Shown here piece by piece: positions 36,406 to 45,392 of a DNA stretch of 58,398 nt (positions are counted from its first letter, which is position 1; each line of letters starts with the position of its first letter). This DNA is from Bacteroidales bacterium. Its GTDB lineage: Bacteria > Bacteroidota > Bacteroidia > Bacteroidales > WCHB1-69. Made by a program: the position numbers and the translations under genes. The stretch covers positions 1 through 58,398 of the forward strand of contig JAFZIP010000012.1 in assembly GCA_017554325.1 (NCBI GenBank), read 5' to 3'. Below the pieces are notes generated by a model. The model did no database searches and was not told where the DNA came from. It saw nothing but the letters and a program-made list of their open reading frames with translations.

Positions 36406-38490
36406 ATGAAACACGCCAGATTTTTTCTCTCTGTCCTGATCATTGCCCTGATTGCCGCCATGGCCTCGGGCACCGTCCTTGAACGATTCCACGGCCCCGA
36501 ATACGCCATCGAACATGTGTATGGTTCCTGGTGGTTCGTGGTCCTGTGGGCCCTGACTGCCCTATGCATAGTGATGATGCTGCTCCGGCGCAAATCTTGG
36601 AAACGACCGACTGCCTGCGCACTGCATTTCTCGGTGCTGCTGGTCCTGCTCGGCGCACTGCTGACCATGCTCACCGGCGAGCACGGCGAGATGACCCTGC
36701 AGCCTGGCGTGGCCAACAATCAATTCACCATTGACAAACACGGGGAAAATCGAGAGGTTCCCCTACCCTTTGCGCTCACTCTTGATCATTTTGAGATACA
36801 AACCTACCCCGGAACGCATGCCCCGATGGACTTTGTGAGTTATCTCCAAATCACCGACAATGGCGCTGTCACGGATGCGAAAATCTCCATGAACCACATT
36901 CTGAAGCACCGCCACTATCGTTTTTACCAAGATGATTACGATGAGCAGGGCAATTCTGTGCTTGCGGTGGCCCACGACCCATGGGGCGTCGGATTCACCT
37001 ACGCAGGCTACATGCTGCTGTTTATCTCCCTATTGGGACTGTTTCTCGCTCCCAACGGTCAATTCCGCCGCCTGCTGCAAAAGACTTCTTCCAAAGCGGT
37101 CCTGCTACTCGCCTTCATCACAATCGGCTGCGCCATACCCATGCAGGCAGCCAACAAGCCGAACACGCTGCCTAAAGAAAGCGCCGACAAGATGGGGCAA
37201 ATGTATGTAATGTACAAAGGCCGCGTGTGCCCGATGCAGACGCTGGCCAAGGATTTCACCACCAAGATGTGCGGCAAAGCCCGCTATCAAGGCCTCACTC
37301 CAGAGCAGGTGTTCAGCGGCTGGCTCTTTTACCCCGAGGAATGGAAAATAGAGATGGCAGACGTAATCAAGGATGATGAAGAAAAACTCCAACTCGTCAA
37401 CATGCTGCACAGCGGCCAATTTCTGAAGATGTTTCCCCACTCCGACAGCCTGCAGAACATCACCTGGTACGCGCAGAACGACTCTTTGCCTGCCAATATT
37501 GCCGACAACGAATCCCTGTTTATCCGCAAGCAAACGCTTCTGTGTCAGGAATATGTGGCAAAAGGAGATTTTGATGCTTTGAACGAGCTTTTCGACAAAA
37601 CCAAGATTTACCAAGAGAAATATGCACTTGGCCACGTACAACCCGAACCGCAGTATCGCGCCGAACGGCTCTACAACAAGCTTACCGTGGGCCGATGGCT
37701 GGCCATTGCCAACATCACCTTGGGTCTGATATGCTTCGCGCTGGCCCTGTATTGCGTCGGGAGAGGCCATAAACTGTTCAAGCCCGTCCGTATAGCGGCC
37801 ACGCTATGGATGACGCTGTTGTGCACCTACCTGGCGCTGTTGTTCATTTTGCGCTGGATTGCAGGCGGACACATCCCCATGGCCGGACGATTCGACTCCA
37901 TGAATCTGTTAGCGCTGAGCATCTGCATCATTACGCTGATCATGACCAGGAGATACGAGATGGCCCTTCCGGCTGGCCTGCTGATGACCGGTTTTGTTCT
38001 GTTGGTGCAGATGATCTTCGGGGCCAACCCACCCATCACCCACCTGATGCCGGTACTCTTGTCCCCACTGCTGAGCCTGCACGTTTCCGTCATCATGATG
38101 GCCTACGCCCTGCTGTTCTTCATCATGCTGAACGGCATCAGCGCAGTACTGGTACGTCTTTCCCAGCCCAACAACATAGTTTATCTGAAACGCTTGCAGA
38201 ACATAAGCTTGATCATGCTTTATCCGGCAGTGGCTCTGCTCATGGCCGGCATTGTCATCGGTGCCGTGTGGGCCAACATTTCATGGGGCAATTATTGGTC
38301 TTGGGACCCGAAAGAGGTATGGGCGCTCATCACGCTGTTGATATACGCCGCCCCACTGCACGGCTCCGTATGGAAATCCTTCCGCAAACCCATGTTTTTC
38401 CACATCTACTGCATTCTGGCTTTCCTGAGCGTGGTGATCACCTATTTCGGGGTCAGCTTCCTACTGGGAGGCATGCACAGCTATGCATAA
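36406..38490 (+). CDS. Fused ResB/CcsA-type cytochrome c biogenesis protein
   Basis: 694 residues with several N-terminal and about eight C-terminal membrane segments. The first half is ResB-like (LLVLLGALLTMLTGEHGEMT, DHFEIQTYPGTHAPMDFVSY, AHDPWGVGFTYAGYMLLFI). The second half is the CcsA haem-handling domain with the tryptophan-rich WWD motif (ANISWGNYWSWDPKEVWALI) and conserved histidines (LSLHVSVIMMAYALL, APLHGSVW). System II proteins of this kind ligate haem to periplasmic c-type cytochromes. It implies a c-type cytochrome, such as a nitrite reductase, elsewhere in the genome (inference). 57 nt separate it from the SGNH gene. Confidence 0.9.
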   Translation: MKHARFFLSVLIIALIAAMASGTVLERFHGPEYAIEHVYGSWWFVVLWALTALCIVMMLLRRKSWKRPTACALHFSVLLVLLGALLTMLTGEHGEMTLQPGVANNQFTIDKHGENREVPLPFALTLDHFEIQTYPGTHAPMDFVSYLQITDNGAVTDAKISMNHILKHRHYRFYQDDYDEQGNSVLAVAHDPWGVGFTYAGYMLLFISLLGLFLAPNGQFRRLLQKTSSKAVLLLAFITIGCAIPMQAANKPNTLPKESADKMGQMYVMYKGRVCPMQTLAKDFTTKMCGKARYQGLTPEQVFSGWLFYPEEWKIEMADVIKDDEEKLQLVNMLHSGQFLKMFPHSDSLQNITWYAQNDSLPANIADNESLFIRKQTLLCQEYVAKGDFDALNELFDKTKIYQEKYALGHVQPEPQYRAERLYNKLTVGRWLAIANITLGLICFALALYCVGRGHKLFKPVRIAATLWMTLLCTYLALLFILRWIAGGHIPMAGRFDSMNLLALSICIITLIMTRRYEMALPAGLLMTGFVLLVQMIFGANPPITHLMPVLLSPLLSLHVSVIMMAYALLFFIMLNGISAVLVRLSQPNNIVYLKRLQNISLIMLYPAVALLMAGIVIGAVWANISWGNYWSWDPKEVWALITLLIYAAPLHGSVWKSFRKPMFFHIYCILAFLSVVITYFGVSFLLGGMHSYA

Positions 38491-38511
38491 ACAGAAGATA
38501 GAATTTCTCCG

Positions 38512-38519
38512 TAATTTTG
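38512..38519 (+). promoter_or_regulatory. -7 element of GH114-like gene
   Basis: TAATTTTG, 13 nt before the ATG at 38533, implying a very short leader. Confidence 0.4.
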
Positions 38520-38532
38520 TACTTTTTGCGTC

Positions 38533-39516
38533 ATGACAACACGAGTAAGAAAAAACACCAAATTATTATTATTTTGTTTGTTACCATTGTTGCTATTGAC
38601 ATGTCAGCGACATAAGGTAGAGCCTTGTGACGACTATCGGCAAGCCATGCGCGAGTTTGTCATTCGTATCAGCGAGACAGCGCGCGAACGAGACGCCGAT
38701 TTCATCGTCATCCCGCAAAATGGCATAGAGTTAGTGACTTTGGGTGATGATGCCGATGCAGAACTTTCCGCTGCCTACCTTGCCGCCATCGACGGGCACG
38801 GACAGGAGGATCTATTCTATGGATATGTTAACAAAAACGAACCCACACCCGAAGATGTAACCCAGTACTTGTTGACCTATCTCCGGCGGTCACAACAGGA
38901 AGGGAAAAGCATTCTCGTCACAGACTATTGTTTCAGTCCCGACTATATCGCGGATGCACAAGCCCGCTGCAATGAAGAGGGATTTCTCTCATTCACACCC
39001 CAAAGCCGCGAACTGGACATGATTCCCCACATAGCACCGCCACATGAAAGTGCTCAGGACATTGTTCAGCTGGGCGACGCTCAGAATTTCCTGTATCTTC
39101 TTAATACTGAAAATTTCAATAAAAGAACGGATTTCATCAATGCTGTATCCTCCACCTACTATGATGTCATCATCATGGACCTTTTTTTCAACGACGGCAC
39201 TGCATTTACAGCCGAAGAAGTGGAGCGTTTGAAGCACAAAGCCAACGGAAGCAAGCGATTGGCCATTTGCTATATGTCCATTGGCGAAGCCGAGGACTAC
39301 CGTTATTATTGGCAACCCTCATGGCAACGGCATGCACCCGCGTGGCTCAAGCGTGAAAATCCCGCATGGAAAGGCAATTACAAAGTTTGTTATTGGTGTT
39401 CCGATTGGCAGGATATCATCTGCGGTTCTGGCGACAGTTACCTCAACCGTATTCTGGATGCCGGTTTCGACGGCGTCTATCTCGACATTGTGGATGCCTT
39501 CGAGTATTTTGAGTAG
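38533..39516 (+). CDS. GH114/TM1410-like lipoprotein
   Basis: 327 residues. The lipobox LLLLTCQRH places the lipidated Cys at residue 24. Features of the TM1410/GH114 TIM-barrel family are ADFIVIPQNGIELVTL near the start, RLAICYMSIGEAEDYRYYW in the middle, and the C-terminal WQDIICG...RILDAGFDGVYLDIVDAFEYF. The conserved acidic residues (Glu in IGEAEDYR, Asp in YLDIVDAFE) are present. Characterised GH114 enzymes cut alpha-1,4-polygalactosamine; whether this protein does is unknown. The barrel appears complete. Confidence 0.85.
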   Translation: MTTRVRKNTKLLLFCLLPLLLLTCQRHKVEPCDDYRQAMREFVIRISETARERDADFIVIPQNGIELVTLGDDADAELSAAYLAAIDGHGQEDLFYGYVNKNEPTPEDVTQYLLTYLRRSQQEGKSILVTDYCFSPDYIADAQARCNEEGFLSFTPQSRELDMIPHIAPPHESAQDIVQLGDAQNFLYLLNTENFNKRTDFINAVSSTYYDVIIMDLFFNDGTAFTAEEVERLKHKANGSKRLAICYMSIGEAEDYRYYWQPSWQRHAPAWLKRENPAWKGNYKVCYWCSDWQDIICGSGDSYLNRILDAGFDGVYLDIVDAFEYFE

Positions 39517-39537
39517 TCTGCTCAAACTTCCATAATA

Positions 39538-39574
39538 AAAAAAACGCCCCTCTTTCCCGTCGGATAAGAGGAGC
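39538..39574 (-). terminator. Terminator of DUF1573 gene
   Basis: GCCCCTCTT (39546-39554) pairs with AAGAGGAGC (39566-39574) in 8 of 9 positions; on the minus strand it is followed by an A-complement T run. It lies between convergent genes. Confidence 0.75.
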
Positions 39575-39607
39575 ATTTAAGTATGCTTTGTCAAAACAAG
39601 CAGCTGC

Positions 39608-40705
39608 TTACAGCACCTGAGCTTTTAGATCAACCACTTGGATTGGGTTGGCTGGATCGTTGGTGATGATTTCAATAGTAGCTTTCTGTGCGCTGGCGCG
39701 GGTGTTTGCTCTGAAACTAACCGTAACCTCAGCCTGGCCGCCTCCCGGAATCTCCATCTTGTCTGCAGAAACCTTGAACATGCCATTGCTGGTTTGCAAA
39801 GAGCGTACAATCAAAGGATCCTTACCTTTGTTGAAGATTGTAAATGTGGTCTTCTTTTGCGCATTTTTCTGCACTTGACCGAAATCACATTCCGTTGTAC
39901 TATAAGCCGACACCGGAGCATTCTTCTGCTGTTTTTTGGTCAGTTTGGAAAAATCCTCCTTGATATTCACAGAATAATAGATGATTTTCTTGGATTCGAT
40001 AGAGTCGTTCGTGTTAATCAAAACCTGGTCTTTCAACTGACCGAAAGCATTTCTCTTGGAAGCGTCATATTTCAGCACCAAGATACCCTCTTGGCCCGGC
40101 ATGATGTCTTTGCCAAAAGAACGATACACCTCGGTAACATAACCTTCTTTCACTTCCACCTCGTAGGTAATGGGTTTGTCCCAGAAATTATGGATCTGGA
40201 ATGTGTCCAGCACAGACTCAGTGTTCAGCAGATTGTGCGTGACGCTGGACTCTTTGATGCGGGACATGCCGTTGCCGTTCTTGAAACCAGCCATCTCAAA
40301 GACTGTGGGCGGGCGCTTGATCACCTCACCTTTGATGAAAATCATGTGAGGACCAGCAGGCTTTTCGCCACGGAATTGCGGCTCATTGGTAGTCACGCGG
40401 ATATTCTTGTTGAAAGCTCCTGGACGGTTGTACGGATTGTATGTAGCCTCAATGTATCCTCTCTGACCGGGAGCAACCGGATCATGGGAGTAGTTGGCTG
40501 CTGTACAGCCGCAACCGGGACGCACATTGGTCAAGACAAGGTCGCTGTCGCCGACATTGGTGAATTCAAATCTGCCGGTAACTTTGCCACCCTCCTCTTT
40601 GATTTTACCAAAATCGTAGGTGGTTTGGTCAAACTGAATCTTCGGTTGTGCGAATGCGCATACGCAAAGCACCGACATCAACAAAGATAAAACAATTTTT
40701 TTCAT
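39608..40705 (-). CDS. Secreted DUF1573 (ASH-like) protein
   Basis: 365 residues. After the signal peptide (MKKIVLSLLMSVLCVCAFA) a DUF1573 domain (about 20-125) shows IQFDQTTYDFGKIKEEGGKV, FEFTNVGDSDLVLTNVRPGC and GCTAANYSHDPVAPGQ. Two further immunoglobulin-like units follow; the last (about 270-365, TECDFGQVQKNAQKKTTF, FTIFNKGKDPLIVRSLQTSN) is a second DUF1573-like copy. Such domains resemble ASH/MSP folds; function in bacteria is unclear. Its promoter lies in the 3' end of mpl. Confidence 0.88.
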   Translation of the reverse strand: MKKIVLSLLMSVLCVCAFAQPKIQFDQTTYDFGKIKEEGGKVTGRFEFTNVGDSDLVLTNVRPGCGCTAANYSHDPVAPGQRGYIEATYNPYNRPGAFNKNIRVTTNEPQFRGEKPAGPHMIFIKGEVIKRPPTVFEMAGFKNGNGMSRIKESSVTHNLLNTESVLDTFQIHNFWDKPITYEVEVKEGYVTEVYRSFGKDIMPGQEGILVLKYDASKRNAFGQLKDQVLINTNDSIESKKIIYYSVNIKEDFSKLTKKQQKNAPVSAYSTTECDFGQVQKNAQKKTTFTIFNKGKDPLIVRSLQTSNGMFKVSADKMEIPGGGQAEVTVSFRANTRASAQKATIEIITNDPANPIQVVDLKAQVL

Positions 40706-40734
40706 TTTTTATGTGTTTTTATAGTGTTTTAATT

Positions 40735-42099
40735 TTAAGCGCGCAAAGATATAATTTTTTCTCCCAGCTCGGCAACATCAATTCCGTTAAAATCTCCAGA
40801 AGACATCATGAGAAAAACAGTTTCTTCCGGATTGATATTCAACAATTTATCTTTCAATAAAACAGAATCATGGAATACCAGGAGGTCCTCACGCCCGAAT
40901 GCTTTGAAAATCATTTCGGGAGATATGGGCGGCAGTTTTTTCAGTTCAATGGCCTCCGGGGAATAATATACGATAGCCATGTCAGCGGAATCCATCGCGC
41001 CTTTGTACTGCGCCAGGAAACCTTCCGAAAGGCTGCTGAAGGTATGCAACTCCATGCAGGCCACCAGTTTTCTGTCCGGGAACTGCTCGCGCACGGCCGC
41101 GATGGTCGCCTTGAGCTTCGATGGCGAGTGGGCGAAATCCTTATAGACTGAACAAGTGTCACTTTTGGCCACCAGCTCCAGACGTTTGGAAGCCCCCTTG
41201 AACGTGGAGATAGCCTCGTAAAAAGCCTTGTCTTCTATGCCAACTGCTGCGCACGCGTATCGCGCCGCATTGAGGTTGGTGAGATTGTGCCGGCCGAATA
41301 TCTTCAGCGGATAGTCTCCGTATGGCGTTTCCAGATAGGTAATTCCGTCCATAATGTGGTATGGATGAACGCCGTAGGGATGTTTCTTCGTGTTCAGGAT
41401 TTTCTCGCTGAGGGCAGGCAGTTCAGGATCATCCTCACAGTAGATAAACTCCCCGTCGGCGGGTATCATGTTGGCGAAAATCTCAAATTGCTTCACGTAA
41501 ATATCAAAGGTCGGGAACACATTGACATGATCCCACGCGATGCCGCTCACGATGCCGATGGTAGGCTGATAGACATGGAACTTGGGCCGGCGGTCAATGG
41601 GTGAGGTCAGGTACTCGTCCCCTTCGATGACCATGATCTTGGCCTCTTCGGACAACTTCACCATTACTTCAAAGCCCTCCAACTGCGCACCCACCATGTA
41701 GTCGCAATCAATGCCGTTCTGCTGCAGCACATGGATAATCATGGACGTTATCGTGGTCTTGCCGTGACTGCCACCCACCACAATGCGGGTCTTGTCCTTG
41801 CTCTGCTCGTACAGATATTCGGGATACGAGTAAATTTTCAATCCGAGTTCCTTGGCCTTAACCAGTTCCGGATTGTCGATGCGGGCGTGCATACCCAGAA
41901 TGATGGCATCCAACTCGGGCGTAATGCGCTCCGGATGCCAGCCGATGGACTCTGGCAGGATGCCGTATTTTGCAAGACGTCCTTTCGCGGGTTCAAAAAT
42001 CTCGTCGTCGGAGCCAGTCACCTCATAGCCTTTCAGTTTCAAGGCAATGGCTAAGTTGTGCATGGCGCTGCCGCCAATGGCAATAAAGTGTACTTTCAT
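40735..42099 (-). CDS. mpl: Mpl-type murein peptide ligase (MurC family)
   Basis: 454 residues from the ATG at 42099 (MKVHFIAIGGSAMHNLAIAL); an upstream frame to 42153 crosses the -7 element. The Mur ligase folds are clear: Rossmann N-terminus with GSDDEIFEPAKGRLAKYGI, P-loop VVGGSHGKTTITSMI, the DRRPKFHVYQPTIGIVSGIAWDH region (seen in pieces) and C-terminal KDFAHSPSKLKATIAAV. The overall pattern matches Mpl, which reattaches recycled tripeptide to UDP-MurNAc, better than MurC. Acts in the cytoplasm in cell-wall recycling. Confidence 0.9.
   Translation of the reverse strand: MKVHFIAIGGSAMHNLAIALKLKGYEVTGSDDEIFEPAKGRLAKYGILPESIGWHPERITPELDAIILGMHARIDNPELVKAKELGLKIYSYPEYLYEQSKDKTRIVVGGSHGKTTITSMIIHVLQQNGIDCDYMVGAQLEGFEVMVKLSEEAKIMVIEGDEYLTSPIDRRPKFHVYQPTIGIVSGIAWDHVNVFPTFDIYVKQFEIFANMIPADGEFIYCEDDPELPALSEKILNTKKHPYGVHPYHIMDGITYLETPYGDYPLKIFGRHNLTNLNAARYACAAVGIEDKAFYEAISTFKGASKRLELVAKSDTCSVYKDFAHSPSKLKATIAAVREQFPDRKLVACMELHTFSSLSEGFLAQYKGAMDSADMAIVYYSPEAIELKKLPPISPEMIFKAFGREDLLVFHDSVLLKDKLLNINPEETVFLMMSSGDFNGIDVAELGEKIISLRA
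40744..40775 (-). promoter_or_regulatory. Promoter of DUF1573 gene inside mpl 3' end
   Basis: On the minus strand, TTG (40773-40775) and TATCTTTG (40744-40751) are spaced by 21 nt, within the last codons of mpl. This would allow expression separate from mpl. Confidence 0.6.
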
Positions 42100-42121
42100 A
42101 GGTAGTTTGGTTTTGAGTCGG

Positions 42122-42129
42122 CAAAAATA
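42122..42129 (-). promoter_or_regulatory. -7 element of mpl
   Basis: TATTTTTG on the minus strand, 23 nt before the ATG at 42099, in the divergent mpl/apbE region. Confidence 0.55.
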
Positions 42130-42161
42130 GTCAAAAAATAACGAAACACCCATGTTTTTAT

Positions 42162-42169
42162 TATTTTTG
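42162..42169 (+). promoter_or_regulatory. -7 element of apbE
   Basis: TATTTTTG, 17 nt before the ATG at 42187. Confidence 0.55.
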
Positions 42170-42186
42170 CAGCCAATTAAAACAAG

Positions 42187-43164
42187 ATGAGAAAACTACT
42201 CCCCATTATCCTGATTTCCATGCTGCTCGCCGCCTGTGGCAAACTGCCCGAACAGCACATCGAAGGCACCGCTTTCGGCACCATTTATCACATCACCTAT
42301 CTGGGCGACCGTTCAGATAAACTACCCCGACAGGTGGACTCCGTGCTGAAGGAGATCAACCGCACCTTCTCCATTTTTGACACCAATTCCATCATTTCCA
42401 GAATAAACCAAGGCGAAGATTTGCTCCCAAACAAAGATTTTCTGAAGGTCATGGAAGCCTCTTCGGTAATATCGGAGCAGACCCACGGCGCCTTCGACTG
42501 CACCTGCCAGCCTTTGATTGAGCTGTGGGGTTTCGGGCGCGGGAACAAGAAAACGGTGGTACCGCAAGCGCAAATCGACTCCGTGAAGCAATTTGTCGGC
42601 AGCCAGCTGGTGAGCGTTCAAAACGGGCGTGTCGTGAAGGCCGACCCGCGCGTGCAGCTCAACTTCAACGCCATCGCCAAGGGATACGCAGTGGATCAGG
42701 TAGCCCGGTTCCTGAACGAGCAGGGCTATGCTGACTGCATCGTGGAGATTGGCGGGGAGGTAGTGGCTCGCGGCACCAAGAACGGCAAGCCCTGGCGCGT
42801 GGGCATACAGGTGCCCACAGAAACGGCCGACGGTCCCGCCGAGAGCAGCGAGAGCTTCGACCTGCAAGACCGCGCCGTGGCCACGTCTGGGAACTACCGC
42901 AACTACTTCGAGCAGGACGGCGTGCGCTACACCCACATTCTGGACCCCGTGACTGGCAAGCCCGAACAGACAAACCTGCTTAGCGTCACCGTCATCGCCC
43001 CCGACTGCCTGACCGCCGATGCCTATGCCACCGCCTTCATGGTGCTCGGCATGGAGAAATCTCAAAAGGTGCTCGACACGCACCCCGAACTCGAAGCATG
43101 GTTCATCTGCGATGACCATGGTAAATATATTGTAAAGACGTACGGCCGTACGTCTCAAAAATAA
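42187..43164 (+). CDS. apbE: FAD:protein FMN transferase (ApbE), lipoprotein
   Basis: 325 residues with a lipobox LLAACGK (Cys17). ApbE attaches FMN covalently to periplasmic proteins such as RnfG/NqrC. Motifs include AFGTIYHITYLG, GAFDCTCQPLIELWGFG, NFNAIAKGYAVDQVARFL, IVEIGGEVVARGTKNGKPW, VATSGNYRNYF, THILDPVTGKPEQ and SVTVIAPDCLTADAYATA. The last nine residues (KTYGRTSQK) are encoded by a 20-bp palindromic repeat, so the repeat appears to have added or replaced the original tail. No Rnf/Nqr genes are in this window. Confidence 0.95.
   Translation: MRKLLPIILISMLLAACGKLPEQHIEGTAFGTIYHITYLGDRSDKLPRQVDSVLKEINRTFSIFDTNSIISRINQGEDLLPNKDFLKVMEASSVISEQTHGAFDCTCQPLIELWGFGRGNKKTVVPQAQIDSVKQFVGSQLVSVQNGRVVKADPRVQLNFNAIAKGYAVDQVARFLNEQGYADCIVEIGGEVVARGTKNGKPWRVGIQVPTETADGPAESSESFDLQDRAVATSGNYRNYFEQDGVRYTHILDPVTGKPEQTNLLSVTVIAPDCLTADAYATAFMVLGMEKSQKVLDTHPELEAWFICDDHGKYIVKTYGRTSQK
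43136..43155. repeat. 20-bp perfect palindrome, copy 1
   Basis: AGACGTACGGCCGTACGTCT is fully self-complementary and lies within the last codons of apbE, preceded by GTAA and followed by CAA. Confidence 0.9.
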
Positions 43165-43173
43165 AAAAAGTAA

Positions 43174-43193
43174 AGACGCACGGCCGTGCGTCT
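43174..43193. repeat. 20-bp perfect palindrome, copy 2
   Basis: AGACGCACGGCCGTGCGTCT differs from copy 1 by a symmetric pair of changes that keeps it palindromic. It ends 7 nt before the rnr ATG. Confidence 0.9.
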
Positions 43194-43200
43194 CAACGTT

Positions 43201-45354
43201 ATGAAAGACTTATCCAAAAGAATCCTCGAGTCGCTGACTCAAGGCAAAAACGAGAAACTCAACTACAAACAGATAGCGGCCAAAGTCGGCATCTACGACA
43301 AGCAAGGCCGTGAAGAAGTAAAAGAACAAATTGACCGCCTCGTGGAGGCCAAACTGCTGCTCAAGGCCGGGCGCGGCAAATACCGCGTCAACTACAAGCA
43401 GCTGAAAGGCAAGGACAACGGCCGCAACTACGTCATCGGCAGAATCGAGATGAAGCGCAGCGGCATGGCCTTCGTCATTCCGCAAAGCGAGGCCAACGAC
43501 ACGCGCGACGAGTCGCTGGAGGAGGACATCTTCATCGCCGACGGCAATCTGGGCAACGCGCTCAACAACGACCTTGTGAAAGTGGTCGTCTTCCCCGCCC
43601 GCAAAGGCAAACGCCCCGAGGGCCAGGTGGTGGAAGTGATGCAACGGAGCCAGAAACAGATCGTGGGCACCATCTCCATCCGCAAGGGAGTGGCCTACTT
43701 CATCCCCGACAACGCCTACTTCCGCCGCGACATCATCATCCCCGGCAGGCTGCTGAACAAAGCCAAGAACGGTGACAAGGTGGTGGTCGTGATTGTGGAT
43801 TGGCCCGCCAAGACACGCAGTCCGCTGGGCGAAGTGACCCATGTACTGGGCAAGCCCGGCGACAACAACGTGGAGATGATGGCCATCCTCGCCGAAAACG
43901 ACTTCCCGCTGAAATTCCCCGACAAGGTGGAAAAGGAAGCCAACAACATTCCGAAAGAGATTCCCGAAAGCGAAATCCGCAAGCGCCGCGACTTCCGCAA
44001 CGTCACCACGTTCACCATCGACCCGGCGGATGCCAAAGACTTTGACGACGCCATCTCCTTCGAGGTGCTGGAAAGCGGTCTCTACCGCATCGGCATCCAC
44101 ATCGCAGACGTGACCCATTACGTGCGCCCGGGCACCGCATTAGACGCGGAGGCCTACGACCGCGCCACGTCCGTGTATCTCGTTGACCGCACCATCCCCA
44201 TGCTGCCGGAGGCCCTGTCCAACAACCTCTGCTCCCTGCGCCCGCACGAGGACAAGCTCTGCTACAGCGCCGTCTTCGACTTGGACGACACAGCCAAAGT
44301 GCACAAGGAGTGGTTCGGGCACACCGTCATCAACTCCGACCGCCGCTTCAATTACGAGGAGGCGCAGGAAATAATAGAATCCGGCAAAGGAGATTTGGCC
44401 GAGGTGATGCTCAAGCTGAATGCTTTAGCGCAAATCATGCGCAAGAAGCGCTTCGACAACAACGCCATCAACTTTGAAACCGAAGAGGTGAAATTCAAAT
44501 TGGACGAGCAGGGACATCCCATCGGCGTCTATTTGAAAGAACAGAAAGAGGCCAACTGGCTCATCGAGGAGTTCATGCTGTTAGCCAACCGGAGAGTTGC
44601 CGAGAAGATCGGCAAGAAGAAAATTGCCGGAAAGACTCCCAACGTCTTTGTGTACCGTATCCACGACAAACCTTTGGACGAAAAGGTAAACACCTTCAAG
44701 ACTTTCGTCAAGAAGTTGGGATTTGAGCTGAAGACATCTTCGGCCAAGTCACTGAGCAGTTCTTTAAACGCTATGCTGGCCGACCAAAAGGGCAAAGCCG
44801 ACTACGACATGCTGAGCAAGCTCTCCATCCGCATGATGGCACGCGCCTGCTACTCCACCGACAACATCGGCCACTACGGGCTCGCGTTCCCCTACTACAC
44901 CCACTTCACCTCGCCCATCCGCCGCTACCCCGACATGATGGTGCACCGCTTGCTCGACCGATACCTGGCCAACAAGGAATCCGTGAACCAAGACCAGTAC
45001 GAGGAATTCTGCAAGCACTGCTCGCAAATGGAGCAGCAGGCCACGCAAGCCGAGCGCGACTCCATCAAGTACAAGCAGGCCGAATATTTGGCCGACCAGG
45101 TGGGCGAAGTGTTCGAAGCCACCGTATCCGGCATCTCCAAATGGGGCATCTATGCCGAACTGAAAGAGTCGAAATGCGAAGGCATGATCCCCATGCGCAG
45201 CTTTGACGATGACTTCTATTACATTGACGAAGAGAACTATACGTTAGTCGGCTTGCACCACGGGCACTCGCTGCGCTTCGGCGACACCATAAAGGTCAGG
45301 GTGGTAGCCGTTGACTTGATTAAAAAGCAAATGGATTTTGATATAGTCCGATAA
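43201..45354 (+). CDS. rnr: Ribonuclease R
   Basis: 717 residues from the ATG at 43201; the longer frame from 43186 runs back into a palindromic repeat. An N-terminal winged-helix domain (KIAAKVGIYDKQG-type; seen NYKQIAAKVGIYDKQGREEV) leads to two cold-shock OB domains. The RNB catalytic domain shows the metal-binding TIDPADAKDFDDAISFEVLE and HIADVTHYVRPGTALDAEAY, then YTHFTSPIRRYPDMMVHRLL. The C-terminal S1 domain is GEVFEATVSGISKWGIYAEL. It degrades structured RNA 3' to 5'. Full length. Confidence 0.97.
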   Translation: MKDLSKRILESLTQGKNEKLNYKQIAAKVGIYDKQGREEVKEQIDRLVEAKLLLKAGRGKYRVNYKQLKGKDNGRNYVIGRIEMKRSGMAFVIPQSEANDTRDESLEEDIFIADGNLGNALNNDLVKVVVFPARKGKRPEGQVVEVMQRSQKQIVGTISIRKGVAYFIPDNAYFRRDIIIPGRLLNKAKNGDKVVVVIVDWPAKTRSPLGEVTHVLGKPGDNNVEMMAILAENDFPLKFPDKVEKEANNIPKEIPESEIRKRRDFRNVTTFTIDPADAKDFDDAISFEVLESGLYRIGIHIADVTHYVRPGTALDAEAYDRATSVYLVDRTIPMLPEALSNNLCSLRPHEDKLCYSAVFDLDDTAKVHKEWFGHTVINSDRRFNYEEAQEIIESGKGDLAEVMLKLNALAQIMRKKRFDNNAINFETEEVKFKLDEQGHPIGVYLKEQKEANWLIEEFMLLANRRVAEKIGKKKIAGKTPNVFVYRIHDKPLDEKVNTFKTFVKKLGFELKTSSAKSLSSSLNAMLADQKGKADYDMLSKLSIRMMARACYSTDNIGHYGLAFPYYTHFTSPIRRYPDMMVHRLLDRYLANKESVNQDQYEEFCKHCSQMEQQATQAERDSIKYKQAEYLADQVGEVFEATVSGISKWGIYAELKESKCEGMIPMRSFDDDFYYIDEENYTLVGLHHGHSLRFGDTIKVRVVAVDLIKKQMDFDIVR

Positions 45355-45371
45355 ATATTTTTGTATTTTTG
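45338..45371 (+). promoter_or_regulatory. Promoter of TlpA-like gene
   Basis: TTG (45338-45340) and TATTTTTG (45364-45371), 23-nt spacing, the -33 part lying in the end of rnr. Confidence 0.55.
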
Positions 45372-45392
45372 CACCCCTAAAAACAACAGGCT

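Noticed and set aside
39638..40690. 350-codon plus-strand ORF opposite the DUF1573 gene
   Set aside because: Antisense artefact; the minus frame has a signal peptide, DUF1573 motifs, promoter and terminator.
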